Positions 1-8,752 of a stretch of DNA of 64,000 nucleotides are shown piece by piece. Location: contig NZ_VLLB01000005.1 in the NCBI RefSeq assembly GCF_007830455.1, positions 62,001-126,000 on the forward strand, given 5' to 3'. Numbering within the stretch: the first letter of the stretch is position 1; each line of letters starts with the position of its first letter. The position numbers were made by a program, and so were the translations under genes. The DNA comes from Pseudoduganella lurida. Lineage in GTDB: Bacteria; Pseudomonadota; Gammaproteobacteria; Burkholderiales; Burkholderiaceae_D. The notes beneath the pieces are model-generated. The model was not told where the DNA came from, made no database searches, and worked only from the letters and a program-made list of their open reading frames with translations.

Positions 1-625
1 ACAGCGCGTCGTACAGCGGGCGCAGGTAAGGATCGACCTTCTGGTTCATGTCGCCCGGCAGGAAGCCCAGGCGTTCGCCCGCCTCGACGGCGGGTCGGCA
101 CAGGATGATGCGCTTGACGGCATCGCGCTCCAGCGCATCGACGGCGCAGGCCACCGCCAGGTAGGTCTTGCCGGTACCGGCCGGACCCACGCCGAAGCTG
201 ATGTCGTGCTCGAGGATATTGCGCAGGTAGCGGATCTGGTGCGGCGTGCGGCCGCGCAGGTCGCTGCGGCGCGTCTTCAGCGCGGGGCTGGCGATCTCGG
301 GATCGTTGAACGGCGGCTCTTCGGCGCCATCGTCGGCATCGGCCTTGGCGGCGCTGGTGCGCTGCTCGACGAGGCCCAGCTGCACTTCCTCGATCGGCAC
401 GGCCTTGTCGGCCACCGCATAGAATTTTTCCAGGATCTGCACGGCGCGCTCGGCGTTCGTGCCGGTGACGATGAATTTCTCGCCACGCCGGAAGATGGTC
501 ACATCGAGCGCCGCCGAGATCTGGCGCAGGTTCTCATCGAGCGGACCGCACAGGTTGGCCAGGCGCGTATTGTCCAGCGGCTCGGGCGTGAAGTAGTGGG
601 GCTGTACGGGAGTCTTGGTTTTCAA
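1..625 (-). CDS. ybeZ: PhoH-like ATPase YbeZ (C-terminus beyond window edge)
   Basis: This is a partial gene whose 3' end runs off the left edge, leaving about 208 N-terminal residues. The translation contains a Walker A loop GPAGTGKT after an N-terminal PhoH-family region, followed by the family's [16 protein letters not shown] segment. YbeZ is a cytosolic PhoH-family ATPase that, by family knowledge, works with the endonuclease YbeY in ribosome and RNA quality control. The start is taken as TTG at 625, which overlaps the miaB stop (TTGA overlap), so the two are translationally coupled. The miaB-ybeZ order is conserved in proteobacteria and supports the call. The start codon is the least certain point. 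Confidence 0.9.
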   Translation of the reverse strand, partial: MKTKTPVQPHYFTPEPLDNTRLANLCGPLDENLRQISAALDVTIFRRGEKFIVTGTNAERAVQILEKFYAVADKAVPIEEVQLGLVEQRTSAAKADADDGAEEPPFNDPEIASPALKTRRSDLRGRTPHQIRYLRNILEHDISFGVGPAGTGKTYLAVACAVDALERDAVKRIILCRPAVEAGERLGFLPGDMNQKVDPYLRPLYDAL

Positions 626-1983
626 TGGGCTTCGCTCAGGGATGCATCGTGCGCGACAAGATTGCCACGCAGGGAATATGACAACGATTCGGTAATCAGG
701 ATATCCACCATCTTGCCATGCAGTGCGGCCGGCGTGTCGCCACCATCGAACAGCACGGTGCGCGTATTGCCGGCGCGGCCCGTCAGTTCGCTGCCGCCGT
801 TCTTCGACGGCCCTTCGACCAGCACGCGCATGGTGCGGCCCACCATCGCCGCGCTGTGCCGTTTCGTGTTGGCGTCGATGAGCGCCTGCAGCCGCTGCAG
901 CCGGGCCAGTTTCGCTTCGTGCGGCGTGTCGTCGGCCAGGCTGGCGGCCGGCGTGCCGGGGCGCTTGCTGAAGATGAAGCTGAACGAGTTGTCGAAGTCC
1001 ACGTCCGCCACGAACTTCATCATGGCCTCGAAATCCTGCTCCGTCTCGCCGGGGAAGCCCACGATGAAGTCGGAAGCGATCGTGATATCGGGCCGCACCG
1101 CGCGCACGCGGCGGATGATCGACTTGTATTCAAGTGCCGTGTAGCCGCGCTTCATCGCGCCCAGCACATGGTCCGCGCCGTGCTGCGCCGGCAGGTACAG
1201 GTGATCGGCCAGCTGCGGAATGCGCGCGTAGCAGTCCACCAGGCGCTGCGTGAATTCCTTCGGGTGGCTGGTGACGAAGCGGATCCGCTCGATGCCGGGC
1301 ACCGCGGCCACGTATTCGATCAGCAGTGCGAAGTCCGCGGCCTCGCCATCGGCCATCGCGCCGCGGAACGCATTCACGTTCTGCCCCAGCAGCATCACTT
1401 CCTTCACGCCCTGGGCGGCGAGGCCGGCCACTTCGGTCAGCACATCGTCGAACGGGCGCGAGACTTCCTCGCCACGGGTGTACGGCACCACGCAGTAGCT
1501 GCAGTACTTGCTGCAGCCTTCCATGATCGACACATAGGCGAATGCGCCTTCCACGCGCGCCGGCGGCAGGTGGTCGAACTTCTCGATCTCGGGGAAGGTG
1601 ATGTCGACCTGCGCCTTGCCGGTCTGGCGGCGCATCTCGATCATCTTCGGCAGGCGGTGCAGCGTCTGCGGTCCGAACACGACATCGACGACGGGCGCGC
1701 GCCTGACGATCGCCTCGCCTTCCTGCGATGCCACGCAGCCGCCCACGCCGATCACCAGGTCCGGATTCTTTTCTTTCAGCTTGCGGAACACGCCCAGGTC
1801 GGAGAACACCTTTTCCTGCGCCTTTTCGCGCACCGAGCAGGTGTTCAGGAGGATCACGTCCGCATCTTCCGGGGAACTGGTGCGCACCAGGCCGTCCGTG
1901 GCACCCAGCAGGTCGGCCATCTTGTCCGAGTCGTACTCGTTCATCTGGCAACCGAAGGTCTTGATAAATACTTTTTTCTGCAT
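622..1983 (-). CDS. miaB: tRNA-2-methylthio-N6-isopentenyladenosine synthase MiaB
   Basis: A radical-SAM methylthiotransferase of 453 residues that adds the 2-methylthio group to i6A37 of tRNAs reading UNN codons. The N-terminal UPF0004 domain starts with [16 protein letters not shown] and carries the auxiliary-cluster cysteines. The radical-SAM motif [17 protein letters not shown] lies near residue 150, and a TRAM domain ends the protein. An upstream in-frame ATG at 2037 would add 18 residues with no homology to the family start MQKKVF, so ATG at 1983 is chosen. No clear Shine-Dalgarno is visible. The gene is upstream of and overlaps ybeZ. miaA, which makes its i6A substrate, lies at 23.5 kb. 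Confidence 0.96.
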   Translation of the reverse strand: MQKKVFIKTFGCQMNEYDSDKMADLLGATDGLVRTSSPEDADVILLNTCSVREKAQEKVFSDLGVFRKLKEKNPDLVIGVGGCVASQEGEAIVRRAPVVDVVFGPQTLHRLPKMIEMRRQTGKAQVDITFPEIEKFDHLPPARVEGAFAYVSIMEGCSKYCSYCVVPYTRGEEVSRPFDDVLTEVAGLAAQGVKEVMLLGQNVNAFRGAMADGEAADFALLIEYVAAVPGIERIRFVTSHPKEFTQRLVDCYARIPQLADHLYLPAQHGADHVLGAMKRGYTALEYKSIIRRVRAVRPDITIASDFIVGFPGETEQDFEAMMKFVADVDFDNSFSFIFSKRPGTPAASLADDTPHEAKLARLQRLQALIDANTKRHSAAMVGRTMRVLVEGPSKNGGSELTGRAGNTRTVLFDGGDTPAALHGKMVDILITESLSYSLRGNLVAHDASLSEAH

Positions 1984-2208
1984 GGCGGGCAGTTTACCGT
2001 ACTTTGCCGCCCGGAGGCGACGTAGTGGGTTCGCCAAAAATAGCCGATGCCAGCAGGCATGCGCGTTGTACGCTCATCAATATCGGATCGACAACTATGT
2101 CTCGAAGAATTTACTGTTGAGTTGTCTGTTGTAACAATTTCCTAAAATCTCTATCGTGCGCTGTCCCTGTGGCGCGTGTGATGAAATGGCATTGTTGTCA
2201 AGTTTTTC

Positions 2209-2240
2209 AGCGAATACTTGATATTAATTAAATATTCGCT
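2209..2240. promoter_or_regulatory. Inverted repeat, possible operator
   Basis: Perfect 8-bp arms AGCGAATA and TATTCGCT flank a 16-bp AT-rich centre that contains TTAATTAA. It sits about 205 bp upstream of the HTH gene start. The size suits a protein-binding site, but the factor is unknown. Confidence 0.3.
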
Positions 2241-2374
2241 TGGCATCGCTAGGCTGGAGCGTGCTTGTTTGGGCATAGAATTTTGCTGCATGTGCAAGTT
2301 TGTCCCCAATGGTCGCCGGCCCTTGCGTCCGTTTCTTGGGCGTACTCGTTACGGAGCCGTTTGGAAACCTGTTT

Positions 2375-2401
2375 TTGACAAATGCGGTCTTTCCTTATGG
2401 T
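2375..2401 (+). promoter_or_regulatory. Predicted sigma-70 promoter of the HTH gene
   Basis: A perfect -35 TTGACA (2375-2380) is followed after 15 bp by TATGGT (2396-2401). The -10 match is modest and the spacer short. It lies 44 bp before the ATG at 2445. Confidence 0.35.
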
Positions 2402-2444
2402 CGGAGCAACATCTTTACATCAACTATATAGACGAGGATCAATC

Positions 2445-2801
2445 ATGGCACACCACGCACTGGCTTCCCAAGAAAGCTATAACCCGAATCACCTGCTGGA
2501 CATCCTGCTGGGCAAGATGCAGCTGAAGAACGATGCTGCCCTGTCGCGCCTGCTGGAAGTGGCGCCACCCGTCATCAGCAAGATTCGCCACCACCGCCTG
2601 CCGGTCGGCGCTTCGCTGCTGATCCGCATGCACGAGGTGACGGGCATGAGCATCCGCGACCTGCGCGACCTGATGGGCGACCGCCGCACCAAATACCGTC
2701 TGTCGGACGCGCAAGGCCGCCCGAAGCCAGAGGAAAAGGCTGCACAGCAGGCGCAGGCTGCCCAGGCGCAGCAAAAGCCGGAAGGCAACTACACCCACTA
2801 A
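2445..2801 (+). CDS. Small HTH DNA-binding protein, conserved in Oxalobacteraceae
   Basis: A 118-residue protein. Residues about 15-75 look like a helix-turn-helix of the Cro/C1 type (KNDAALSRLLEVAPPVISKIRHHRLPVG). A charged tail rich in Gln, Ala and Lys follows. ATG at 2445 is preceded by GAGGA at good distance, so it is preferred to an in-frame ATG at 2382. I recall close homologues in Massilia and Herbaspirillum annotated only as DNA-binding proteins. Target genes are unknown. A GC-rich hairpin 24 bp downstream may end the transcript. Confidence 0.85.
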   Translation: MAHHALASQESYNPNHLLDILLGKMQLKNDAALSRLLEVAPPVISKIRHHRLPVGASLLIRMHEVTGMSIRDLRDLMGDRRTKYRLSDAQGRPKPEEKAAQQAQAAQAQQKPEGNYTH

Positions 2802-2823
2802 GCAGTCCGGAGGGTGTCGCGCC

Positions 2824-2846
2824 GGCCGGGGTTCAACGCCCCGGCC
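2824..2846 (+). terminator. Stem-loop after HTH gene
   Basis: Arms GGCCGGGG and CCCCGGCC enclose a 7-nt loop, followed by a GT-rich stretch ending in TTT. The stem is strong but the T-run is poor, so terminator function is only likely. Confidence 0.45.
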
Positions 2847-2922
2847 GCGTTGCGTTTACGGCCCTGAAATGGCCTTCTCTCCGGCCGGTCTTCCACAAGT
2901 GTCTCGCCCCGCATTGCCCTTC

Positions 2923-2950
2923 TTGCCATAAAGAATCTGTTCGCTTACAT
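2923..2950 (+). promoter_or_regulatory. Predicted promoter of sensor kinase gene
   Basis: TTGCCA (2923-2928) and TTACAT (2945-2950) are spaced by 16 bp, 24 bp upstream of the ATG at 2975. Reasonable but unproven. Confidence 0.35.
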
Positions 2951-2974
2951 TGAGGCATTCACCGGGAGAACCTC

Positions 2975-4552
2975 ATGTTCGGAATCCAGGCCAGGCTGAC
3001 GTGCGTGTTCGTGATCGTCGTAACGGTGGTCCTGGGCATTTCGGGCGCGTATTCCCAATACCACCTGGCCCATGACCTGGAGAGCGCCGACCGCCAGATG
3101 CGCGACGGCCTGCTGATGCGCCTGCAAACGAGCCTGCCGTCGGCCCTGTGGGACCTGGACCAGCCCAAGGTGGACACGCTCGTCGCTGCCGAAATGACGC
3201 CGCCGGAAGTGGTGGCGATCCGCGTCTACGATACGTCCGTGGGCCTGTTCGCCGGCAAGCGCCGCCTCGATGACGGCCGCATCGCCACCTTCGGCACGGC
3301 CCCCGCCACGCTGGCCGGCGACGTGACGGGCACGCCGGTGGTAGCCGACCTGGCGTACCGCCCCGCAGGCGGCGACGCGCGCCCGGCGATCGTCGGCCGC
3401 GTGGTCGTCAACTTCAGCCGCGCGCAGATCGAAGCCCGACTGGAAGCGGAGATCCGCCGCCGCCTGGCCGAGGTGCTGCTGCTCGACGCGCTGCTCGTGC
3501 TGGCGCTGGCCCTGTCGCTGCGCATCGTCTTCGACCCGCTGCGCCAGCTGCGCGACGGCCTGGCCGAACTGGCCACGCGCGACAGCGACGAGATCGCCGA
3601 GCTGCCCGACAAACGCCGTGACGAACTGGGCGAAGTGATCCGCGGCTTCAACGCCATCCAGCGCCGGGTGCGCGCCATCATCCAGCGCACCCGCGCCGCC
3701 GAAGACGCCGCGCGCCAGTCCGCCAGGGCCACCGAGCAGGCGCTGCACGACCTGCGCGACGCCCAGGAGTCGCTGCTGCAGGCGGAGCGCCTGGCCTCGC
3801 TCGGCGCGCTGGTGGCCGGCGTGGCGCACGAAATCAACACGCCGGTGGGCATCGCGCTCACCAGCGCCTCCGTGCTGAAGGAAGCAACGGACGAGATGCA
3901 CGCCGCGATCACGCAGGGCGCGGTGAAGAAGTCCGACATCCTGAAGTACATCGCCACGGCCGGCGAGGGCGCGCGCCTGATCATGAACAACGCCTACCGC
4001 GCCGCCCACCTGATCCACAGCTTCAAGCAGATCGCCGTCGACCAGGTCAGCGAGGCGCGCCGCCGCTTCGAACTGCACGAGTACATCGACGAAGTCGTCT
4101 CCAGCCTGCAGCCGCGCCTGAAAAAGACGCAGCTGGCGCTGGCCATCGACTGCCCGCCAGGCATCCTGCTCGACAGCTATCCCGGCGCGCTGGCGCAGGT
4201 GCTCACGAACCTTGTGCTGAACTGCGCCGACCACGCGTTCGAGCCCGACCAGCCGGGCCATGTGACGATCCGCGCCCGCGCCGATGGCGACTGGGTCGAA
4301 ATGGCCGTCACGGACGACGGCCGCGGCATCCCCGCCACGCTGATCGACCGCGTGTTCGACCCGTTCGTGACCACCCGCCGCGGCCAGGGCGGCACGGGAC
4401 TGGGGCTGAACATCGTCTACAACCTGATCGTCAAGCAGTTCGGCGGCAGCATCACCGTCAGCAGCGCAGCGGGGCAGGGCGCATCGTTCATTTTCCGCAT
4501 GCCGCGCATGGTGGACGAAGCGATGCCGGCCCTGGCGCCCGAGCCGGCGTGA
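2975..4552 (+). CDS. Membrane sensor histidine kinase (orphan)
   Basis: A 525-residue inner-membrane histidine kinase. A first membrane segment lies at residues about 8-25, a periplasmic sensor domain follows to about 165, and a second membrane segment lies at 168-185. A HAMP linker and a coiled coil lead to the phospho-acceptor site VAGVAHEINTPVG, with His285. The catalytic domain has the N box (NLVLNCADHAF), G1 box DDGRGIP and G2 box GTGLGLNIVYNL. The ATG at 2975 follows GGGAGA. HEINTP kinases of this group often act in sensing of small molecules. No response regulator gene is adjacent, so its partner is unknown. Confidence 0.9.
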   Translation: MFGIQARLTCVFVIVVTVVLGISGAYSQYHLAHDLESADRQMRDGLLMRLQTSLPSALWDLDQPKVDTLVAAEMTPPEVVAIRVYDTSVGLFAGKRRLDDGRIATFGTAPATLAGDVTGTPVVADLAYRPAGGDARPAIVGRVVVNFSRAQIEARLEAEIRRRLAEVLLLDALLVLALALSLRIVFDPLRQLRDGLAELATRDSDEIAELPDKRRDELGEVIRGFNAIQRRVRAIIQRTRAAEDAARQSARATEQALHDLRDAQESLLQAERLASLGALVAGVAHEINTPVGIALTSASVLKEATDEMHAAITQGAVKKSDILKYIATAGEGARLIMNNAYRAAHLIHSFKQIAVDQVSEARRRFELHEYIDEVVSSLQPRLKKTQLALAIDCPPGILLDSYPGALAQVLTNLVLNCADHAFEPDQPGHVTIRARADGDWVEMAVTDDGRGIPATLIDRVFDPFVTTRRGQGGTGLGLNIVYNLIVKQFGGSITVSSAAGQGASFIFRMPRMVDEAMPALAPEPA

Positions 4553-4612
4553 CACGCCGAACCGGGCGCCCGCCATGCCGGGCCTGACGCATACTGCGCG
4601 ACAAAGGAGACC

Positions 4613-5308
4613 ATGATGGACCAGCAGGGCAAACCACCGGCCGCGCGGAAGGCAGCGCGCAAAGACGGCGAGGGAAATGGACAGAAGGTCGTGCCGAAGG
4701 ATGGGCAGCACGAGGGACGGCAGCTCGCGCGAAAGGATCGAGACGGCGGCGGCCAGCGCCAGATCGCCCTGCTGCGCGGCGTGAACGTGGGCCGCGCCAA
4801 GCGCATCGCGATGGCGGACCTGCGCCAGGTGCTCGGCGAACTGGGCTTCACCGGCGCCCGCACGCTGCTCAACAGCGGCAATGCCGTCTTCGACTGCGAT
4901 GGCCTCGATGCAGCGCAGTCGTCCACCAGCATGTCCGCCACGCGCATCGAGGAAGCATTGGTGCTCAAGCTCGGCGTGGGCTCGCGCGTGACCGTGCTCG
5001 ATGCGCAGCAGCTCGACGACGTCGTCGCCGACAACCCGCTGGGCGCGATCGCCGTCGATCCCGCCAGGCTGATGGTATCCGTCTTCAGCAACCCGGCCGA
5101 CCGCGCGAAGCTCGAGCCGCTGGCACACCAGCCCTGGGAACCCGAGGCATTCGCCCTCGGCCGCTGGGCCGCCTACATCTGGTGCGCCGACGGCGTGCTG
5201 GCCAGCCGCGCCGCGGCCGCGATGGGCAAGCTCCTCGGCGACGGCGTCACCACCCGCAACTGGGCCACCATCAGCAAGCTCCACGCTCTGGCCCGCGCTG
5301 ACGCTTGA
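4613..5308 (+). CDS. DUF1697 domain protein with charged N-terminal extension
   Basis: A 231-residue cytosolic protein. Residues from about 48 match the DUF1697 family (IALLRGVNVGRAKRIAMADLR, then LLNSGNAVF), whose biochemical role is not known. The first 45 residues are an unusual Lys/Arg/Gly/Gln-rich low-complexity extension not seen in typical family members, which begin at the IALLRGVN segment. AAGGAG precedes tandem ATG codons at 4613 and 4616. The spacing favours 4616, so the extension appears to be really translated. A large palindromic repeat follows 22 bp after the stop. Confidence 0.8.
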   Translation: MMDQQGKPPAARKAARKDGEGNGQKVVPKDGQHEGRQLARKDRDGGGQRQIALLRGVNVGRAKRIAMADLRQVLGELGFTGARTLLNSGNAVFDCDGLDAAQSSTSMSATRIEEALVLKLGVGSRVTVLDAQQLDDVVADNPLGAIAVDPARLMVSVFSNPADRAKLEPLAHQPWEPEAFALGRWAAYIWCADGVLASRAAAAMGKLLGDGVTTRNWATISKLHALARADA

Positions 5309-5330
5309 CGCGGCTTCCCACAGCCGAGCT

Positions 5331-5392
5331 CGTGTCACCTGGGGTCAGGCACCATGCCACGCATGGCACGGTGCCTGACCCCAGGTGACACG
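5331..5392. repeat. Dispersed palindrome family, 62-bp perfect copy
   Basis: Arms of 23 bp (5331-5353 and 5370-5392) are perfectly complementary and contain GTGTCACCTGGGGTCAGGCA. The 16-nt loop holds a smaller inverted repeat TGCCA / TGGCA, so almost the whole element can fold. It sits between DUF1697 and the ChaN-type gene, oriented in tandem. It combines the GGGGTC core class with the GGCACC element seen in the second class. Confidence 0.85.
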
Positions 5393-5445
5393 GACTCATC
5401 AGGACACTTCGGTTAGACTGGAATTTTTCCGGCAACGAAGAACAC

Positions 5446-6279
5446 ATGAAACGCATCACACTCGCCGTACTCGCTGCCAGCGTCCTGCTGGCCGGCTGCG
5501 GCATGATCAAGAAGGACACGGCCGGCGGCCGCCTGACCGGCATGCAGGAAGCGGCCAACCCGCAGGTGCTCCTGCTGGGCGAGGTGCACGACAACGCGCA
5601 GGGCCACAAGCAGCGCTTCGCGGACCTGAAACGCCGCGTGGATGCCGGCTGGCGCCCCGCCATCGCGATGGAGCAGTTCGACCACGAAGACCAGGAGCTG
5701 CTGGACCGCGCGCTCAAAGGCTGCCTCGATGCGGGCTGCGTGATCCGCGTGATGGAGAAGAAGGGCTGGGACTGGCAGCAGTACTACCCCGTGCTGCAGC
5801 TGGCGATCGATCACGCGCTGCCGGTGGTGGCCGTCAACCTGTCGCGCGCCAACGCATCGAAGGTGGTGCGCGACGGGATCGCCTCCAGCTTCGACCCGAA
5901 AACGGTGGCCGAGTACAGGCTGGCCGAGCCGATTTCCGCCGACTGGCGCAAGGCGCAGGAACGCGAGATCCGCATGGGCCACTGCGACATGCTGCCGGAG
6001 ATGATGCTGCCCGGGATGGTCAACGCGCAGTTCGCGCGCGATATCTGGATGGCCAAGCTGATCCGCGACCAGCAGCCGCGCGACGTGGTGCTGATCGCGG
6101 GGAACGGCCATGTGCGCAAGGACCTGGGCGTGCCGCGCTGGCTGAACACCATCGGCAGCAAGCTGACGGTGCGCTCGGTCGGCTATGTGGAGGATGGTGC
6201 AGCGAAGGATCAGTTCGACGAGGTGCGGAAGATTCCGGCGCAGAAGCGCGCGGATCCGTGCGCGAAGTTCAAGAAGTAA
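5446..6279 (+). CDS. ChaN/Tiki-family lipoprotein
   Basis: A 277-residue predicted lipoprotein. The signal peptide ends in a lipobox LLAGC with Cys18 as the lipidated residue. The mature part has the ChaN / haem-binding-uptake Tiki-superfamily start LLGEVHDNAQGHKQR, a second conserved block AIAMEQFDHEDQELL, and the late GNGHVRKDLGVPRWL. Family members bind haem or act as Tiki-like metalloproteases in the outer envelope; which applies here cannot be told. The Glu-His pair of the GEVHDN motif is intact. It overlaps the end of the convergent next gene by 11 bp. Confidence 0.85.
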   Translation: MKRITLAVLAASVLLAGCGMIKKDTAGGRLTGMQEAANPQVLLLGEVHDNAQGHKQRFADLKRRVDAGWRPAIAMEQFDHEDQELLDRALKGCLDAGCVIRVMEKKGWDWQQYYPVLQLAIDHALPVVAVNLSRANASKVVRDGIASSFDPKTVAEYRLAEPISADWRKAQEREIRMGHCDMLPEMMLPGMVNAQFARDIWMAKLIRDQQPRDVVLIAGNGHVRKDLGVPRWLNTIGSKLTVRSVGYVEDGAAKDQFDEVRKIPAQKRADPCAKFKK

Positions 6280-6835
6280 CCTGCGGAAGGCACTTCGGGG
6301 GCTTTGTCGGCTCGAAGATGCGCTCTGCGGCCGGGAGGAAGCGCCAGTCCCAGGGCTGGATTTCTTCCGGCGGCGGCAGGGGCTTGCCGGCCCTCACGGG
6401 AGGACGCGCTTCGGAAAAGATGCGCCACCGGCGATCCCGTGCGCAGAACCAGCGTTTTTCGCCCGGCATCAGCAGGCTGATCTCGAGCCAGGCATTGCGG
6501 ATGGTGCCGGTGCACCCCAGTACGAACTTGTTCGGCGATGTGTGTTCGCCCTTGAACACCAGCCGGTCGCCGATCACCTCCGCCTGGCCATACTCCGGAT
6601 AGCGCCACAGCTTGACCAGCGTGCCTTCCGGCACATACAGGCACTTCCAGTGATACCCCTTCGGCACCAGCCGTGGCGCGCCGGGTGCGGCCCGGTCGCC
6701 TTGCCGCTCGAGCCATTGCCGGATCGCTTCATCCGCCACCTGCGAGGCATCGACCGCCCCGCACGCCGCTTCGATGTGCTGCAGAAACGCGATCATTGTC
6801 GTGGGGGACAAGTGGATGGTCACTGGAGGAAACAT
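6269..6835 (-). CDS. Hypothetical protein
   Basis: A 188-residue soluble protein starting MFPPVTIHLSPTT, with no signal peptide or membrane segment. I do not recognise the family. The C-terminal half is rich in Trp and Pro (PWDWRFLPAAERIF). The ATG at 6835 is supported by GGAGA about 8 bp upstream, and the longer frame starting at 6934 is less likely. The leader holds a compact hairpin TTCGCCGGAAGGCGAA and, further up, two near-identical 18-bp direct repeats. The gene converges on and slightly overlaps the ChaN-like gene. Confidence 0.65.
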   Translation of the reverse strand: MFPPVTIHLSPTTMIAFLQHIEAACGAVDASQVADEAIRQWLERQGDRAAPGAPRLVPKGYHWKCLYVPEGTLVKLWRYPEYGQAEVIGDRLVFKGEHTSPNKFVLGCTGTIRNAWLEISLLMPGEKRWFCARDRRWRIFSEARPPVRAGKPLPPPEEIQPWDWRFLPAAERIFEPTKPPKCLPQVTS

Positions 6836-6867
6836 GCTGAAATCTCCGGGGGTGGATTTGGCTTGAC

Positions 6868-6883
6868 TTCGCCGGAAGGCGAA
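6868..6883 (-). promoter_or_regulatory. Leader hairpin of hypothetical gene
   Basis: Perfect 6-bp stem TTCGCC / GGCGAA with a GGAA tetraloop, 33 bp before the ATG at 6835. It could act in the 5' untranslated region; no known class was recognised. Confidence 0.3.
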
Positions 6884-6939
6884 ATCCTCGGGGCGTGCGT
6901 ACCTGTTTGACTTGACGGCGGGGGAAAGGTTCAAAAAAA

Positions 6940-6979
6940 TCAGATGGTTTGCTAAACCGTTTCAGATGATTTGCTAGAC
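6940..6979. repeat. Two 18-bp direct repeats
   Basis: TCAGATGGTTTGCTAAAC (6940-6957) and TCAGATGATTTGCTAGAC (6962-6979) differ at two positions and are spaced 22 bp start to start, about two helical turns. The arrangement suits a cooperative operator upstream of the hypothetical gene at 6835. Confidence 0.5.
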
Positions 6980-7135
6980 GGGGTCGCGGCGGATAACCGC
7001 CCCGAGGTGCCAGCTGGCGAGCTCGGCTTTAGTGCGGTCCGAGGTGCCTGCAATGCCCCGCAAATCGCGCTGAACTCTGGCGTCACCAGCGGCGCTAACC
7101 CTCGGCTCGGCGCCGCCGCCAATTCAACTGCCAGC

Positions 7136-7315
7136 GCCACCGCCACCGCCACCGCCACCGCCACCGCCACCGCCACCGCCACCGCCACCGCCACCGCCCA
7201 CGCCACCGCCCACGCCACCGCCCACGCCACCGCCACCGCCCACGCCACCGCCACCGCCCACGCCACCGCCGACCCCACCGCCGACCCCACCGCCGACGCC
7301 GCCGCCGACGCCGAC
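7136..7315. repeat. (GCCACC)n hexanucleotide repeat tract
   Basis: Ten perfect GCCACC copies (7136-7195) are followed by about 120 bp of mixed units such as GCCCACGCCACC and GCCGACCCCACC. The graded order of variants looks like repeat expansion and decay. Confidence 0.9.
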
Positions 7316-7340
7316 ACAACCAACGGCACCGCGCCACGAC

Positions 7341-7402
7341 GCCACCAAGCCACCAAGCCACCAAGCCACCAAGCCACCAAGCCACCAAGCCACCAAGCCA
7401 CT
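7341..7402. repeat. (GCCACCAA)n octanucleotide repeat
   Basis: Seven perfect copies of GCCACCAA (7341-7396) followed by a partial copy. Confidence 0.9.
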
Positions 7403-7780
7403 GCGTTAGCGCCGCCGCCGCGTCAGCACGTCGGCGCACCACCGCACCACTGCATAAGCGCTGCCGTCGTCACGCCAGCACCGTGCCACCGCGCCACCGC
7501 GCCGCCTCCACTATCCTGCACCGTCCCCACGGCCGCCCTTCTACGCGACAGTACACCGCCCCGCATCCATTCCCAGGCATCCATCCCCGCAACGCCCGCA
7601 TACCGCCATCCCTCCTGCCCGCCCAAAGCATGCACACCATCGTCATCGACCCGGCGCCGACCGCCGGCCACGAAAGTCGACCCATCAACCCATGCCGCGC
7701 AGGCCCACAAAACACCAGCGCAAAAAAAACGGAGCGCATCAAGCGCCCCGTCCCTTATCCATGCTGTATCAAGCTACCGG

Positions 7781-7820
7781 CATCAAGCCATCAAGCCATC
7801 AAGCCATCAAGCCATCAACC
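7781..7820. repeat. (CATCAAGC)n octanucleotide repeat
   Basis: Four perfect CATCAAGC copies and one variant, ending one base before the udh stop codon. It would lie in the 3' untranslated region of the garD-udh transcript. Confidence 0.9.
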
Positions 7821-8639
7821 TCAATCCTTGTACATCGGCCCATCAAAGATGAACTTGCCACCATGATAGTTCGCCGACGCATCGTCCTCCGCCGGATACA
7901 CGCCCGTCTCCGGCACATCGCCGCGGAACTGTTCGGACGAATCCTTCGGCTGGAAGCCCAGGTGCGCAGCCTTGCGGTTGTCCCACCACTGGCGCTTGTT
8001 GTTCGAAGCGCCGAACAGGATCGTGTGGCCCACGCGCGGCGTGAGCAGCGACACGCGCAGTGCTTCCACCAGGTCATCGTAAGACAGCCAGGTACTCATC
8101 ATGCGCGGATTGTTCACGGCCGGGAACGACGAGCCGATGCGCAGGCAGACGGTCTCGATGCCAGCGCGGTCGAAGTAGTAGCGCGACAGCTGTTCACCGA
8201 ACACCTTCGAGATGCCATACATGCTGTCCGGACGGGGCGGATCGTCCGCATCGATCACCTGCGTCTGCGGATAGAAGCCGATCGCGTGGTTCGACGACGC
8301 GAACACGATGCGCTTCACGCCGTGGCGGTGCGCCGCTTCGTAGATGTTGTACGTGCCCTGGATGTTCGCGAACATGATGTTCTCGAACGTGTTCTCGGTG
8401 GAGATGCCGCCGAAGTGCAGGATCGCATCCACGCCCTCGACCATCTTCAGCACGGCGGCTTTATCGGCCAGGTCGGCCTGGAAGATCTCTTCGCCTTCGC
8501 CGGCCTCGCCCATGTCGCCGATGTCGGAGAGGCGCACCACGTCCGCCCATGGCTTGATCCGCTCGCGCAGGATTTTACCCAGGCCGCCGGCAGCGCCCGT
8601 CAGCAGCAGGCGCTTGAAAGGTTTTTTCGTCGTCGTCAT
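7821..8639 (-). CDS. udh: Uronate (galacturonate) dehydrogenase Udh
   Basis: A 272-residue NAD-dependent short-chain / extended-SDR enzyme. The Rossmann motif LLLTGAAGGLGKILRE is at residues 10-25, and the active-site YxxxK is in SMYGISKVFGEQL, with Ser in VFASSNHAIG. The sequence FGASNNKRQWWDN is typical of uronate dehydrogenases (EC 1.1.1.203), which oxidise D-galacturonate or D-glucuronate to the aldarolactone. The start at 8639 (MTTTKK) is favoured over the frame's first Met. It lies 113 bp downstream of garD on the same strand, and together they form the first steps of oxidative galacturonate catabolism. The pectinase genes across the divergent promoter give the substrate source. Confidence 0.92.
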   Translation of the reverse strand: MTTTKKPFKRLLLTGAAGGLGKILRERIKPWADVVRLSDIGDMGEAGEGEEIFQADLADKAAVLKMVEGVDAILHFGGISTENTFENIMFANIQGTYNIYEAAHRHGVKRIVFASSNHAIGFYPQTQVIDADDPPRPDSMYGISKVFGEQLSRYYFDRAGIETVCLRIGSSFPAVNNPRMMSTWLSYDDLVEALRVSLLTPRVGHTILFGASNNKRQWWDNRKAAHLGFQPKDSSEQFRGDVPETGVYPAEDDASANYHGGKFIFDGPMYKD

Positions 8640-8752
8640 CGTCGTCTCTGTTTTCTTTAATCTTGTCGAACATCGCAAAAGGGCATGCTAACCCAATCCG
8701 TCCCGGCAAGCGGCTCAACCGCTTGATCAGATGCCTGGATAGATGCCTGGAT

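Larger units (their letters stand above)
1984..2444. other. Intergenic region between miaB and HTH gene
   Basis: About 460 bp without a supportable gene and visibly more AT-rich than its surroundings. It holds the divergent promoter region of miaB and the HTH gene. Visible structure is an 8-bp inverted repeat AGCGAATA / TATTCGCT around an AT-rich core (2209-2240), and a TTGACA box with a weak TATGGT element (2375-2401). An open frame starting at 2218 lacks family character and a good ribosome site and is not called. Confidence 0.5.
6980..7820. other. Low-complexity gene-free tract
   Basis: About 840 bp with no supportable gene. It contains three microsatellite-like blocks (annotated separately) joined by C-rich sequence with many CCACC and CACCGC words. 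Open frames run through on both strands only because the repeats lack stops. They have no plausible start, ribosome site or protein family. Confidence 0.7.

Noticed and set aside
2945..5338. Antisense frame of nearly 800 codons opposite the sensor kinase and DUF1697 genes
   Set aside because: It spans two real genes and a gap, with no domain or start signal.
7136..7402. Possible CRISPR or phase-variable coding repeat
   Set aside because: Six- and eight-bp units without spacers, not inside a supportable gene and not close enough to a start codon to switch one.
6971..7852. Long open frame of about 290 codons with Ala-Thr repeats across the microsatellite tract
   Set aside because: It starts with TTG without a ribosome site, its coding is created by the GCCACC repeats, and frames on the other strand are equally open. 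No family resemblance.
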